Shown one piece after another: positions 12,127 through 23,430 of a stretch of 64,000 nt of DNA. Below the pieces are notes generated by a model, which saw only the letters and a list, made by a program, of their open reading frames with translations, was not told the origin of the DNA and did no database searches. The stretch's first letter is position 1, and each line of letters opens with the position of its first letter. Made by a program: the position numbers and the translations under genes. The stretch is from Chrysopilus asiliformis (Eukaryota > Arthropoda > Insecta > Diptera > Rhagionidae). The stretch spans positions 19,954,530 through 20,018,529 of the forward strand of contig OZ035962.1 in NCBI GenBank assembly GCA_964034945.1, read 5' to 3'.

Positions 12127-12433
12127 CACTTTAAAAAACAAGTTTTATAACCTTATACACTTTCAAAATGCACTAAAAAGTAAAAAACAAGTTCAAAGTT
12201 TCACAAAAAATGTTTTTATAAATTGCGTGTTGTTGTGAAAATATAAAGTGTGTGACGTTGCATTTGCTCTTGAATCTGTAATAGCGGTTTCATACTGTGC
12301 AACGCAGCACACTTTATATTTTCACAACAACACGCAATTTATAAAAACATTTTTTGTGAAACTTTAAACTTGTTTTTTACTTTTTAGTGCATTTTGAAAG
12401 TGTATAAGGTTATAAAACTTGTTTTTTAAAGTG
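12127..12433. repeat. Long near-perfect inverted repeat (136-bp arms)
   Basis: The arms 12127-12262 and 12298-12433 align without gaps over 136 bp with about four mismatches by eye, three of them next to the 35-bp loop. AT-rich tracts extend the pairing outside. The arms contain TTATACACTTTCAAAATGCA and AAATTGCGTGTTGTTGTG. It could be a foldback MITE or a source of hairpin RNA. No coding content. Confidence 0.9.
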
Positions 12434-12477
12434 TTTTTTTTTTATTTTATACTTTTTAGTCTTGAATTAGCCTACCA

Positions 12478-12965
12478 AAAATCTCCAGAAAAGATCTTTC
12501 GCGGGAAATTTGAGCAAAAGGAAACTCACGTTATCTTTGCAGGACATTCCGTTATCCTTACAGAATGTTAAATGTCAGAATCGGATTCAGTGACCCCAAA
12601 AACCCCCTAATGCCATTTTTTCCCGGAAAAAATGGGAAAAAGGATATTTGCGTTATCCTTACAGGACCTTCCGTTTTGAATTTTGAAAATCTAACACCGA
12701 ATTCGTGATCAGCGATCCCGAAAACCCCCTGATGCCAGTTTTTCCCGGAAAAAATGGGAAAAATGATATTTGCGTTATCCTTACAGGACCTTCCGTTTTG
12801 AATTTTGAAAATCTAACACCGAATTCGTGATCAGCGACCCCGAAAACCCCCTAATGCCATTTTTTCCGGGGCAAAATGGGAAAAAGGATATTTGCGTTAT
12901 CCTTACAGGACCTTCCATTATCCTTACAAGGATGGAGTAGTAAAAATATTGAACTGTCACCGGAA
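12478..12965. repeat. Tandem array of ~120-bp family C units
   Basis: Three to four repeats of a unit containing GTTATCCTTACAGGACCTTC, ATTCGTGATCAGCGACCCCG and TGCCATTTTTTCCCGG. The same unit occurs inside family C elements at 19420-19690, 22600-22890, 23040-23430, 38340-38530 and around 53360-54450. Confidence 0.75.
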
Positions 12966-15894
12966 CTACGCAAGGTGACAAAATTTCATCTTCCTAGGTT
13001 GCATAGTTTCGGAGATATAAGGTCCCAAAGATTCCAGAGATAGACACATAGGTAGGTAGCCACATAGGTCGCGACACTTCAACTTAATAGAAAGTGTATA
13101 AAAACGGACATTTCTGTGAATGTAAACTTACTTTTCACACTCGAGAAATTTTCAATGAAAATGAATTAAAGATTGCAGCGCAGGATGTCATCGAAGGAGT
13201 TTGAGATATTCAGCAAAAAAAAGAGAAAAAGCAGTTCGTTCATCTAGTTACGATAACTTAAAACTCCAAAAATGACTTAGCCTATACACCAACGATATAC
13301 ACCCTAACAACATAACAAAAATGCATGAAGAAAAAAAGTTCAAAATCCCAGAAATTGTAGAAATTGTAATAAAAAGAAACCTACAAGATTAGTTTATAGT
13401 CATTAAAAATATCATCTGAAGCATTAAATGCGGACGATTTTTATTATTTTTATAAAAAGGAAAACCTAGAACTCAACTGTAGTTTACTACTTTTCACATC
13501 TAAAAATAAAAAGCCTCCTGTAAAATATAGTTTTCGAATTTTCCGTTCTTTTAGATGTCGCTTTAATCGTTTAAAGGATTCTACATTTAAAAGTATTTAA
13601 GCGCATGTACGCTCTTAAGAAAATATTTTTTGGGGCATGGAATCATAAGAGCAAATTTGGAGAGTCCTGCAGCAAAATAAAAGTTTTCTACCGACTGACT
13701 ACCTCAAGCTTTTCAGTTAAATATTGGCTTTCGTCCAGAAAACATTCCCATTATTTCACACTTTTTAGTCACAGAGAGAAATACTAAGAATTACGTTTTC
13801 CCGTAACACCAACAAATAAGGATTTTCATCAGTTGTTTGCGGACTTGTGTGTGCATGAATCGAAATTTCCATAGATGATTTGTGTGTGAATGTGTTTGTG
13901 CATATGTTGCATATATTTACTGACCTAAAATGTATTTATCTGGATTTGTGATCCAGGCGACATTGGGATTAGTGTCACATTCAAACCAAATTGAAGTACA
14001 AAAAAAAAGAATCGAAGTCAGAAAAAAATTCTAGCTACGCATTCCGTAGATCTTAACAGGACATATGCTCACTATATCCTGTTGAGTATTGCCATTTTGG
14101 CCTTTCAGTGTGTGGTCATGCTATTATCTGCCTGATGAGGTTTACATGGCTTTGGTCTCAACAACATAAAAAATACATTCTTTGAATGATATTTCCCTTC
14201 ATTTTCACAGAACAAATACTTTTTTTTCTGTTGGTGTTGTTGTTGTTGTTGTTTGTTAAAAGACAATTTTTATACTATTTAACCAATCAATGTTCTCTGA
14301 ATTCCACCGAACACGGGGAAAAAGATTGACAAGGATTGGAAAAAGAGCGCAAGTAAGAGCAGGGATAAGTGATTGAGTTGATGAGATGAAGCTGCCTTAA
14401 AAACAGGATTTTTGTACATCGAAATCCCCCGCTCCACCCATCATGTTCACATCGAATGTTCGATGAACCATGGAAGGGTGGCAGCGGGTGGTAGTTCAAA
14501 AGCTGAATAAAATCCAAAGGAATAGAAACAAGTTCCTTGATGTAGATTGGTATCAACAGCATCATACAATTTTCTTGAGCTGAAAACATGGACTTAAAGG
14601 ATTCTGTGAATTCATTCTAATAATAGAGTTAGATAAAAAAAAATACATTAGAGTCACCCTATCCTCTGGCCATCTGCTTTTTCAGAGAAAATCCTATAGT
14701 ATTCTTCCTGTATTTATTCTTTTTCCTTGTTGCCATTATTATTTGAATGAAGGAGAAAGGAATTAGAGGGAAAATATCTGCTATCGTAACACATCTTTAG
14801 CTAAAAGATAGTCTGACATCCGTACAAAAATATAGAATCGAAAGAACGATACACGAGTAATATGTCTATCCCAAAATACAAATATATTCACGGAGATAAG
14901 CCATGAGAAAGGATATCTTGAACAAGGGTCACAAATTAGATTTCTGTTATCATTCTCTGTGTGAAGTGATTCGTATTAAAAGGAAACAAAGTAGCGCATT
15001 AATAGCACCAGTCGTGATTTTTCCGTTCCACTGTTTGAAGAATTTTCATTATTTCGTACAATTTCTTTCACAAATAGAATTGTCAATTCGTAATTGAAAG
15101 TAATTTCGTACGGAATGTCTTTTGATTAAAAATTAGAGGATTTTAAGCCCCATTAGAGATTTTTTCCAGTATGATTTCTGATCTAACATTTGTTCTGTAA
15201 CAAAAAAAAACCCCCCTATTCAAGTGAATTTCAATAATTATTAACTAAGGTAAGATGAAGTCAATTCATATTAATATCAGGTATTTTTATCCCAAGCAAC
15301 CATTTGGAACTCAGGTTACAATGTCACCCCGGTTGCCAACGGAACTTTGGTGGCAAATCTGTTTATGCGACGGTTGCTTTGTGAAACCGGTCTCAAATTG
15401 GTTACTTTGTAACCGGTCACAATGAAACTGGTTTCAAATATGTTACGTGAAAAAAAAATCGTTTAAAAAAATATATTGTATCTATGGAAAAATAGAAGAT
15501 TGGTTCTGGATCTACAAAAATCACCAAAATAATACAAGACTTTAAAATTCATGTTAAAATCTTATTATTTTTACGTGTTTGTACATTTTATTTCATAAAG
15601 ATTGTATATGTAATAAAAATGTATCGTATAAAGTAAATTTTCAATTGAAAAGAGAAAATAGGTTACTAATTAAATTGTGTGGCATTGTGCAGGGGCTACT
15701 GAAAAATATTTCATTGTAATTAGTAAAACAAAGATTTGAAAATCATTTATAACCTGCCATTCCATGGCTTTCAGCAAAATTCATAAATTTGTATGTGCAC
15801 GAATTTTATTTTAGTATTTATAAAATTTTTTAACATCAACACCAAACTCTAAATGCGGGCAAAACTAATTCCATATTGAGGTTATATAATTCGA
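12966..15894. other. Non-genic stretch
   Basis: No supported gene. The ORFs at 13605, 14287 and 14903 lack recognisable domains. The 15296-15460 segment has repeated GGTTRCNAnnnAACCGG motifs that suggest an old repeat without clear ends. Confidence 0.5.
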
Positions 15895-16869
15895 GAAATT
15901 CCCCACAATTCCGCACCGATTGGATTTTGGTGTATGGAAACAGATTTCACCTTTCAAAATTTTTCAATACGATGTTCTAAACCGATTTCACTTTTACAAT
16001 TTTTTCAATGCGACTCACCGTTTTCGAGAAAATAGAAAAAAGTATCCAATTTGTATGGGGGTGGGAAAATGGAGTGGCCCTATTGGATTTCGATGTATGC
16101 TGAAGTAATGTAAACTCCTATTCTAAACACATTTTACCTCTATAATTTTTTCATTTTGACTCACCGTTTTCGAGAAAATTGCGGAAAACTGTTTCCTTTG
16201 CATGGGGGAGGAAGGAAGGAATGGTCCAATTTTGCCAGTTCAAGAACTTAGCCTAGCTATTTGCGAGGAACGTTACTATACCAAATTTCATGTCTCCAGC
16301 TCAATCCTTTCGAAAGTTATGGTGTTCACGGATGAACAAACAGACGGACAGGCGGACAGACAAACGGACAGAGAAACGGATAGGCAGACGGACAGACAGA
16401 CATGCGGAAATCAAAATCTGTTGTCATCCCTATTACCCTGCTGTAGTTCATTTTTCTGCCCGATGATTGGTTCAATACTTTACAAACGGTACACTAAATC
16501 TAATATACTCCTTTACGATATAACATATCATACTAATATATAAAAATGAGTTGGTGTCTGTCTGTGTGTCTGTTCTTCTTTCACGCAAAAACGGCTGAAC
16601 CGATTGACTTGAAATTTGGCATGAGTGTCTGTGGTAATTCTGGTTTCAACATAGGCATACAGAAAACTAGCGCGAGGGGTGGGGAGAGTGAGGGGAGCGG
16701 GTAAAGTGATTTCGAAATTTAGTTTTTGCGCTTTGTTACCCTTTCGCTGGGAAACTGCCGTCGATTGGCCTGAAGTTTAGCTCCAACATAGACCATAAAA
16801 AAAATTCAAAAAAAATTGAAAAAACTTAACCCGGCAACGACAGGTATGCAAGCTAGTAGAGTATAAAAA
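15895..16869 (+). mobile_element. HINE-type family B copy 3, interrupted by family C
   Basis: It contains two units ending TTTTCGAGAAAAT, then AAGAACTTAGCCTAGC, TTATGGTGTTCACGGATG, an octamer array (16340-16405), TCATCCCTATTACCCTG and a TATACTC-type terminal hairpin. The hairpin is split by the family C element at 16533-16857. The last part of family B resumes as GAGTATAAAAAC. Confidence 0.6.
16533..16857 (+). mobile_element. Family C Helitron/HINE-like element, copy 1
   Basis: It begins CTAATATATAAAAATGAGTT, has a GTCTGTC run, an AACGGCTGAACCGATTGACT block, and ends GGTATGCAAGCTAGT. This start/end pattern recurs at 19275-19781 and 38098-38631. It sits inside the terminal hairpin of a family B element. 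Confidence 0.6.
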
Positions 16870-19091
16870 CGAGCACGAAAATTCTCTCAATTCTTACAAA
16901 TTATTTCTAAAGTGTTTTTAGATTCCATTTCCGGGAAAGTTCGGTAAGGTCTTGTAAGCAAATTTCACCTTTTCTACTTTTCCTCGAGAAAATCGCATTA
17001 GGTGATTTTTGAGTTCGCTGATCACGAATATGATGTCAAAACTTATGAACTTTTAACCGAAAGCCCGTTAAAAAATCAAAACCTATCCGTTTTTGAGAAA
17101 AATACACAATCAAAATCAAAGAAAATAAACATTCCTGCATTTATCTCGAAAATTTGAAAAAATATAAGTTTTTACACATTTCTTCCAAAAACGAAATATT
17201 GCAGAGGAAAATTTTGTGATGAACACAACTGATATTTTACGAGTACAGTTAATTCAGATTTCTATTTTTAAACTTGGAAAATGCACCTTCTCCACTTTCG
17301 TATACTGTAAGAGTTCTTCGCGTTGATCAATATTAATATTTGATTTGCATATCGAAAATATATAAAAGTAAACTCAAACAAAATTAGTTTTAAAAACATC
17401 CGTCGAATTCGGCACGTACAGTTCATGAGGAAAATTAGCAATTTCCAAATTGAAAGTAACGCAAGCCCATCATACACTTTGAAATTAGTAATAAAATCCC
17501 ACGCCCGATGCCGTGATGCCTTTTACGATATATTGATCACGGTGTGCGGAAAAATGATAATAAAGACTCAATTTCCGCCGAAAATCTGAAATCGAACTCA
17601 GGTCGGCTAAGGTATGTGGGCGAATGTGGGTGTTTTATTTCAGCGATTCACTTCTCTATCGCATAGCATGGAATAATAGCGGCAACAGCCGCGTAGCATG
17701 CTGAAATTTGCATTGATCCTTACCTTTTCCTTGAAAAAAAAATAAACACATTTGACGTTTGGATCCCACGAAAGAAGAATACCCTTTAGATAGAGAGGCC
17801 TTTCTTACGTTTTAACTTAACCGAGTGAAGCGTAACAAGCAAACTTACAACAAATGATAGGAAAAAAATCAGCGAAAGATTAAGGATAGCACACAGCCTG
17901 GCGGGAGAGTGACATTGAAAAGGAGAAACGTAAAAACGTAAAGGGCAACATATAAAACGGAATGACGAAAATTTCAATTAAAAAGGCAAACAGCGAAGGC
18001 CCCAACATCCCCAAACAATTCCTTGTACCAAGATGAAAAACCCTCCATCTCAAGTATTCCACAATACAAACATCCCCTACAACAGTGATGCGGCAAAAAA
18101 TGGAGATGTGAACCAATTCGTTCGGAAGGGCCGGGACCCGAACCAGGACCAGGACAAGGAAAGGAACATCATTCCCATAGAGTATCTGGTAGTCCTTCCA
18201 GGCAATGGATGCGAAACAAACAAATTCTGTCACGTAATTAAAGTATTCAAATAGGAGTTCAATGTTGAACAAAACCACCCCTGAGTATCCCTTTTGCGAG
18301 TGGTCCTGGCCCCCATCTACGGTTCCTGGCGCTGCTTTTACTTTTAGATGAGTCCCTTTAAATTTTCTCTGGTCCGGCAAAATCGTGCAATTGTTGAATG
18401 AAACAACTTTGGGGGGTTCACGAACGAACGACATAAAGGGCTCTTTTGGAGCTTCCTCAGTCAGCCACGCTTAGAGGACCCCGACGGCGGACGCCTACAT
18501 CTTAACCGATACCCAGACACGAAATTTCATTAATTCCACTTTAAATCGATATTAAGTTATTTCCAAGCGATTAACTTCTGCTTTTTCCGAAAGTAACAGT
18601 AGAACTCGTGCGTTCCTTTCTTGTTTTAATAGTCGTTGTCTCCGCACCGTTTCACTTTTCAAGTTCTATCTACGCTTTTTCCCCATACAATTGACTATGT
18701 TGTGGAAGTTTCTTTCTATGCTACACCTTTTTCTGGTCTTTGGTTATCTCTGTCAGGATGCCGATCCAGAGATCACGTTCCAAATAACATTTGCTTCATC
18801 AACTTCAGGTTCCGCATTGTATGTATTGATATAGGGGCAAGGTAATCTATTGAATGCCATTAAAAGGGGAGAACCTATTTAATTCGTGTTGATTACAAAA
18901 AAAAAGCTAGTAATGGATTTTGGATTTTGTGAAACAAAAATATTTATATTTAAATTTTATCTAAAAAGGTTCAAAGCGGCTATTAAACTCATCTGTGTGT
19001 AACAACTATTTACAATATAAAAAAAATTACAAATTCATCAAATATTTTGTCGGCAAAAGCATTTTATAGTTTAAGCATAGAATAAGGAATA
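16870..19091. other. Mostly non-genic, with an unusual GC-richer patch at 17.5-18.5 kb
   Basis: A family D fragment lies at 17050-17240. The patch 17500-18530 is richer in GC than its surroundings and holds the ORF described at 17880-18434. A GAGTTCGATTTC motif near 17595 (minus strand) looks like a pol III B box, but no A box or tRNA body was found. Confidence 0.4.
17880..18434 (-). CDS. Unrecognised 184-codon ORF, possible
   Basis: This open frame starts ATG (MSFVREPPKVVSFNNC) and runs 184 codons to a stop. Random ORFs of this length are rare in AT-rich DNA like this. The first 70 residues are ordinary mixed sequence. Later parts are hydrophobic (FVCFASIAW..., VPFLVLVLVRVPALP, LIEIFVIPFYMLPFTFL), which could form membrane segments or simply be antisense of Arg/Lys-rich sequence. 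The opposite strand carries a 73-codon ORF over the same bases, so the strand is not settled. There is a stop about ten codons upstream of the ATG. I do not recognise a family. It may be a fragment of a mobile element or a host exon. Confidence 0.2.
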   Translation of the reverse strand: MSFVREPPKVVSFNNCTILPDQRKFKGTHLKVKAAPGTVDGGQDHSQKGYSGVVLFNIELLFEYFNYVTEFVCFASIAWKDYQILYGNDVPFLVLVLVRVPALPNELVHISIFCRITVVGDVCIVEYLRWRVFHLGTRNCLGMLGPSLFAFLIEIFVIPFYMLPFTFLRFSFSMSLSRQAVCYP

Positions 19092-19274
19092 TACACCCAA
19101 CTCTTTTTTTACACGGTAGATACGTTCCAACGAAAATCGTGTAAAAAAAAACCGTGTAAAAAAAGATATGCAGCACATATTAAAATTGAGGATGTGTTCC
19201 ACAGCTTTAAAAAACCGTGTAAGATGAAAAAAAAGCTATATGTTGTCCTAAAAACCGTGCAAAAAAAATATAAT

Positions 19275-19781
19275 CTATATATATAAAAATGGATGTTTGT
19301 CTGTCTGTCTGTTTGTCTGTTTGTTTGAGATTACAAAACTCGAAAACTACTGGACCGATTTTTACGCGGTTTTTTGCAAAATGATCTGTGTTGCCAGGAG
19401 CAGGTTTTTAGCTATGTAGATTTGGAAGGTCCTGTAAGGATAATGAAAATATCCTTTTTCCCATTTTTCCCCGGAAAAATTTGCATTATAGGGTTTTTGG
19501 GGTCGCTGATCACGAATCCGGTATTAGATTTTCAAAATTCGAAACGGAAGGTCCTGAAAGGATAACGCAAATATCCTTTTTCCCATTTTTCCCGGGAAAA
19601 TCGGCATTATGGGGTTTCCGGGGTCACCGATCACGAATCCGGTGTTGGAATTTTACAATTTGAAACAAAACGTCCTGTAAGGATAACGTTTTTTCCCAAA
19701 AGTTTTTAAGTTATTTATGGTTTTTTGGCATTCTAAAATTTATACAAAAAACTTTAAGCTGCCAACGTAGGGTCTGCTAGC
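19275..19781 (+). mobile_element. Family C Helitron/HINE-like element, copy 2 (nested)
   Basis: It begins CTATATATATAAAAATGGAT, has a GTCTGTCTGTTTGTC microsatellite, two ~120-bp units (TGATCACGAATCCGGT, AAGGTCCTG...AAGGATAACG) and ends near GGTCTGCTAGC. It lies inside the TIR element at 19094-20470. Confidence 0.6.
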
Positions 19782-19806
19782 AAATTATAAAGAAAAACAA
19801 AATATA

Positions 19807-20056
19807 TTGAGGCGTTAAAAGCTAGAGTGGACCAACCCACATGTCGAAATCGTGAATTTTTTGTGTTTGAATCACTATTGCGAGTGAGTTTTTAGATAAA
19901 AATGTTTGGTTGCAGAAAAGAACATTTCAACATTGAGTAATAAAGTCCACAGAACGTTTTTTTTCCAAAAATTTACAGTTAATAATAGTACAAAAGTGGA
20001 AAAGCTTTAAAAACTCGATTATGTGGCTTGGTCCACTCTAGCTTTTAACGCCTCAA
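19807..20056. mobile_element. 250-bp MITE nested in the 19.1-kb element
   Basis: The termini TTGAGGCGTTAAAAGCTAGA and their inverse match for about 36 bp with one mismatch. The target duplication is not clear. The interior is AT-rich and non-coding. Confidence 0.75.
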
Positions 20057-20555
20057 TTATAAAAAAACCAAATTAGAATAGAAATAAAAATATTATTTAG
20101 ATTATTCATCGCTACTTGATATTAAGCGTGAACGTTTATTACTGACTTGACAGAAATCGCTTCCATTACTAGAGATGTCTAACACATCTGACGAGTTTGA
20201 ATCCAATGAAGAGTATGGTTCATTATTAACGTTCACTGAATGCGCCCAATAACTCAATAATGTGCTTAATGCAATTTTAAATAGACAAATATAAAATTGA
20301 CTATAAAAATTTCCCCAATTATATTTTATTTTTGTAACTACATGTAAAAAAATTTTCTTTAGACTTCGTGTTAGAACAAAAAATTCGTGGAAAAATTTTT
20401 TTTTTCTTTTTGTGGACCGTGTTATTTCAAAATCGCGTAAAAAAAGACCGTGTAAAAAAAGAGTTGGGTGTATAGAAAAACTCTGCCGAACAAATTTTTG
20501 ACAAATTTCCCCTTCGAAGGGGGAATAATGTCCCTATCATTCACTAGCTACGGCC

Positions 20556-21000
20556 ATTGAATATGTACAAATATAGAAGAATAATGATTAGTTTTCACCT
20601 TGGGCCGATAGTGGCGATAGTGAGGGTAATAATCGTTCTTTCTCTCTCATTTTTATGTAATATTGTAGCTTTTAGTTTAGATTCAAATTGAGAATTTCCC
20701 CACAAATATCCCAGACCAAAAAGCACGCACACATTTAAGAAGCAAAGCCGTATTGCGTTGATTCTTATGGTGTCATACGAGGAATGAACTGAACACGTAC
20801 AGCACACAATGATAAACCGCGATCATTGCGATTACAAATTTCCCATTGTGCTTAAAGTTTTAGGGTATTTTAGTTAATACACCTACCTAAGCTTTAAGTT
20901 TGGGGGATTTTTATTTAATACTTGAACCGCAGACACTATCGCCACCATCGGCCCAAGGTGAAAACTAATCATTATTCTTCTATATTTGTACATATTCAAT
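20556..21000. mobile_element. MULE-like MITE with 9-bp target duplication
   Basis: A 445-bp element with about 67-bp terminal inverted repeats (ATTGAATATGTACAAATATA...) that differ at one site by eye. It is flanked by exact copies of GCTACGGCC (20547-20555, 21001-21009). Long TIRs with a 9-bp duplication are characteristic of the Mutator superfamily. It has no transposase. The ORF at 20595-20807 spans TIR sequence and is not a gene. Confidence 0.85.
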
Positions 21001-21009
21001 GCTACGGCC

Positions 21010-22262
21010 TAAAAGTTAATTACTTTTAGACTAGGGAGCACGAAGCAGAGAGAACATTCTCGTCATATCTATTCAATGAGATGGAGGAATCGAATGGATA
21101 ATTTTTTCCGTGTTACATCGGATCCTCTTGCTTCATCTCGCAGTGGAAAAATTTTCTCTAAAAATTTGTTCTAAGAGTTTATTCTCTAGATTATTTGTTC
21201 TCTGGTTTAAGTCTCTAACTTAGTTTGTTCGCAATATTTATTGTCGCCACGCACACAGAGGCGTATAAGCATAAACTAAATTTTTGGAAACAGACTTCTG
21301 CTTTATCATGAATCATAATAACTATGATTTATACATAAATAGGGTGAGCATATTCTTTGTGTTCCAATCCAGGACAGATGACTAGTGAGGGGGCGGGGCG
21401 AGGAAAGGGATTTTTCTGAAGCCTTGGACTTAAAAGTACGATACAATGCTAATCGATGCCCGTGAAAAATTTATCTTAGGTCCCAGTTTTTTTCAAAGGG
21501 GAGTGAACTTTTTGTAGTATTTTTTTTCCTTTAGAACACAGCAAAAATTGTATCACAAACAAAATTTTTAAAAAGAAATAATCAGGGAAGGCAAACAAAA
21601 GAAAATCCTAAAGTTATACATTTCATTATTTAACGAAATTCAAATTTTCTTTCGTTACGTTATTTGGTTTTGCAAAAAAAAATTCACGATAAAAATTTCA
21701 TTTCGTTACGTTACAACGTTGTTATTATTAGTTGCGTTTTTTTAATGTTCTGAAACAGTTCGAAACAAGCTTTCCATACAAAATCCTGCACCACCTTTTC
21801 ATCTCGGACAGCGTTTGGAACAAAGGGAAATTTTATACGGTAATGAAATGCTGCTAACTTCAAAGTAATAACTCTGACATTTTATTTTCTGTTAGAGTAT
21901 TTTCTGTGGGTGGTTAGTTGGTTATGTCCAACAGTTAAATAATTTTAATCATGGGAGGTAGCAAATCGTGAGTACAGCAAGAAAATATAACAATAACGGC
22001 CTACTGATGCAACCAACGTGAAGTTAGTTGCGATTGAACTCGATGAAATTTCCCACTTAATCTGGATCGTTTTTTTAATGATTAGTGTTCTAGGACATTA
22101 AAAAAACACAACTATTATTAGTATTGAAATTGAAAACTAAAAAAAAAATACACTTTAATAGCAGTTAATTTATCATAAAATAATTCCATTCAGTTTCCAT
22201 GAAAATAAATTCTATGAAAAAATTAATAAAACTTAACGAAAAGAAAATTCAAATACAAACAT
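21010..22262. other. Non-genic stretch with an inverted repeat and a hAT-end-like scrap
   Basis: At 21339 a single TAGGGTGAGCATATTC end resembles hAT termini. At about 21726-21765 and 22078-22125 an inverted pair (ATTAGTTGCGTTTTTTTAAT and its inverse) may delimit a ~400-bp MITE. No gene seen. Confidence 0.4.
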
Positions 22263-22335
22263 AAGAAAAACTACAATTGCCAGGGGTCAATCGTCAAATA
22301 CTCTACATGATGACAAATACTCTACATGATGTTTT
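22263..22335 (+). mobile_element. Family B fragment
   Basis: AAACTACAATTGCCAGGGGT followed by AATACTCTACATGATGACAA, the family B terminal segment only. The ATACTCTACATGATG part is duplicated. Confidence 0.5.
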
Positions 22336-22565
22336 GATCAGATTCACTTTACTTCTGGACATACCAAAATAAAAATATGTTCGATGCCAAAAAAAATTGC
22401 TTGAAAGATTTTCTTTTTCGTGTCACCAGAAATAGAGTGAATCTGGACAAAACAAAATCCGATTTAGAATCAGAATATGATTAAAAATACTGCACCAATA
22501 TTTTTAATGATATTTTATGCGGGTGGTGGGTCTGTGGGGTTTATACTTAATGAACTTATGTAGCT

Positions 22566-22890
22566 CGCTTGCATACCCGTCGTTGCCGAATTTTAAAATT
22601 CCGACAGCAGGTTTTTGATCAACGTCGCCAAAAACCACCTAAAGCCAGTTTTTTTGAAAAAAAAAAATGGAAAAAGATCATTTTAGTGATCCTAACAGGA
22701 CCTACCGCTTCGAATTTGGAAATTTCAACACCAGATTCGTGATCAGTGACTGCGAAAATGCTCTAACACCAGTTTTTCCAAGAAAAAAATGGGAAATAGA
22801 TATTTGCGTTATCCTTACAATATCTTCGGTTTTGAATTTTGAAATTCTAAAACCAAATTGGTGATCAACGACCCCGAAAATGCTGTAAGA
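22566..22890 (-). mobile_element. Family C element fragment
   Basis: It starts CTCGCTTGCATACCCGTCGT (the family C terminus, inverted) and continues into two degenerate ~120-bp units with TTCGTGATCAGTGAC and TTATCCTTACAATATC. Confidence 0.55.
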
Positions 22891-23039
22891 TAAATCCGAA
22901 AATGCGGTATTTCTGATACACAGTTCCCAAAAAATTTCCTTTTTCAGTGCATTTTTTAAAGTTAAGCTTTTTTAAAAAAGTTATTCTTTTTATTTTATCC
23001 TTTTCAGTGATTTCGTTATTGATTAGTATGACTAAAAAT

Positions 23040-23430
23040 CCAAAATAAAAAGGATATTCACTTTATTCTAACAGCACCTTCCGTTATCCTTACAGACTTC
23101 TTATCGTAAGGATCAGATTCGCCGATCTCAAACACCCCTAGATGAGATGTTTCCCGGAAAATTTGAGGTAAAGGATAATCATGTTATCCTTACAGGAACT
23201 TCCGTTATCCTTACGGACTTTTTATCTCCAGAATTTCCGAAAAATATGAGGAAAAGGATAACAAAGTTATCCTTACAGGACCTTCTTTTAACCTTACAAA
23301 CTTTTTAATGCCAGAATCGGATTCACCGATCCCAAAAACCCTTACATGAGATTTTTTTTCCCGGAAAATTTGAGAACAACGATAGTCATATTATCCTTAC
23401 GGGACCTTCCCCAATCCTTACAAGAACGAA
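23040..23430. repeat. Degenerate family C unit array
   Basis: Repeated GTTATCCTTACAGGA, CCTTCCGTTATCC and TTTCCCGGAAAATTTGAG motifs, with spacing near 110-120 bp and more divergence than at 12.5 kb. Confidence 0.55.

Larger units (their letters stand above)
19094..20470. mobile_element. TIR element flanked by TA, carrying two nested insertions
   Basis: The ends are perfect 24-bp inverted repeats beginning CACCCAACTCTTTTTTTACA, flanked by TA (19092-19093, 20471-20472). TA duplication points to the Tc1/mariner/pogo superfamily. Inside are a family C element (19275-19781) and a 250-bp MITE (19807-20056). A 25-codon stretch from ATG 20175 (SNTSDEFESNEEYGS) might be a scrap of a protein. No transposase is recognisable. 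Confidence 0.75.

Noticed and set aside
17590..17605. tRNA-derived SINE or tRNA gene (GAGTTCGATTTC B-box-like motif)
   Set aside because: No A box at the proper distance, no cloverleaf and no tail were found.
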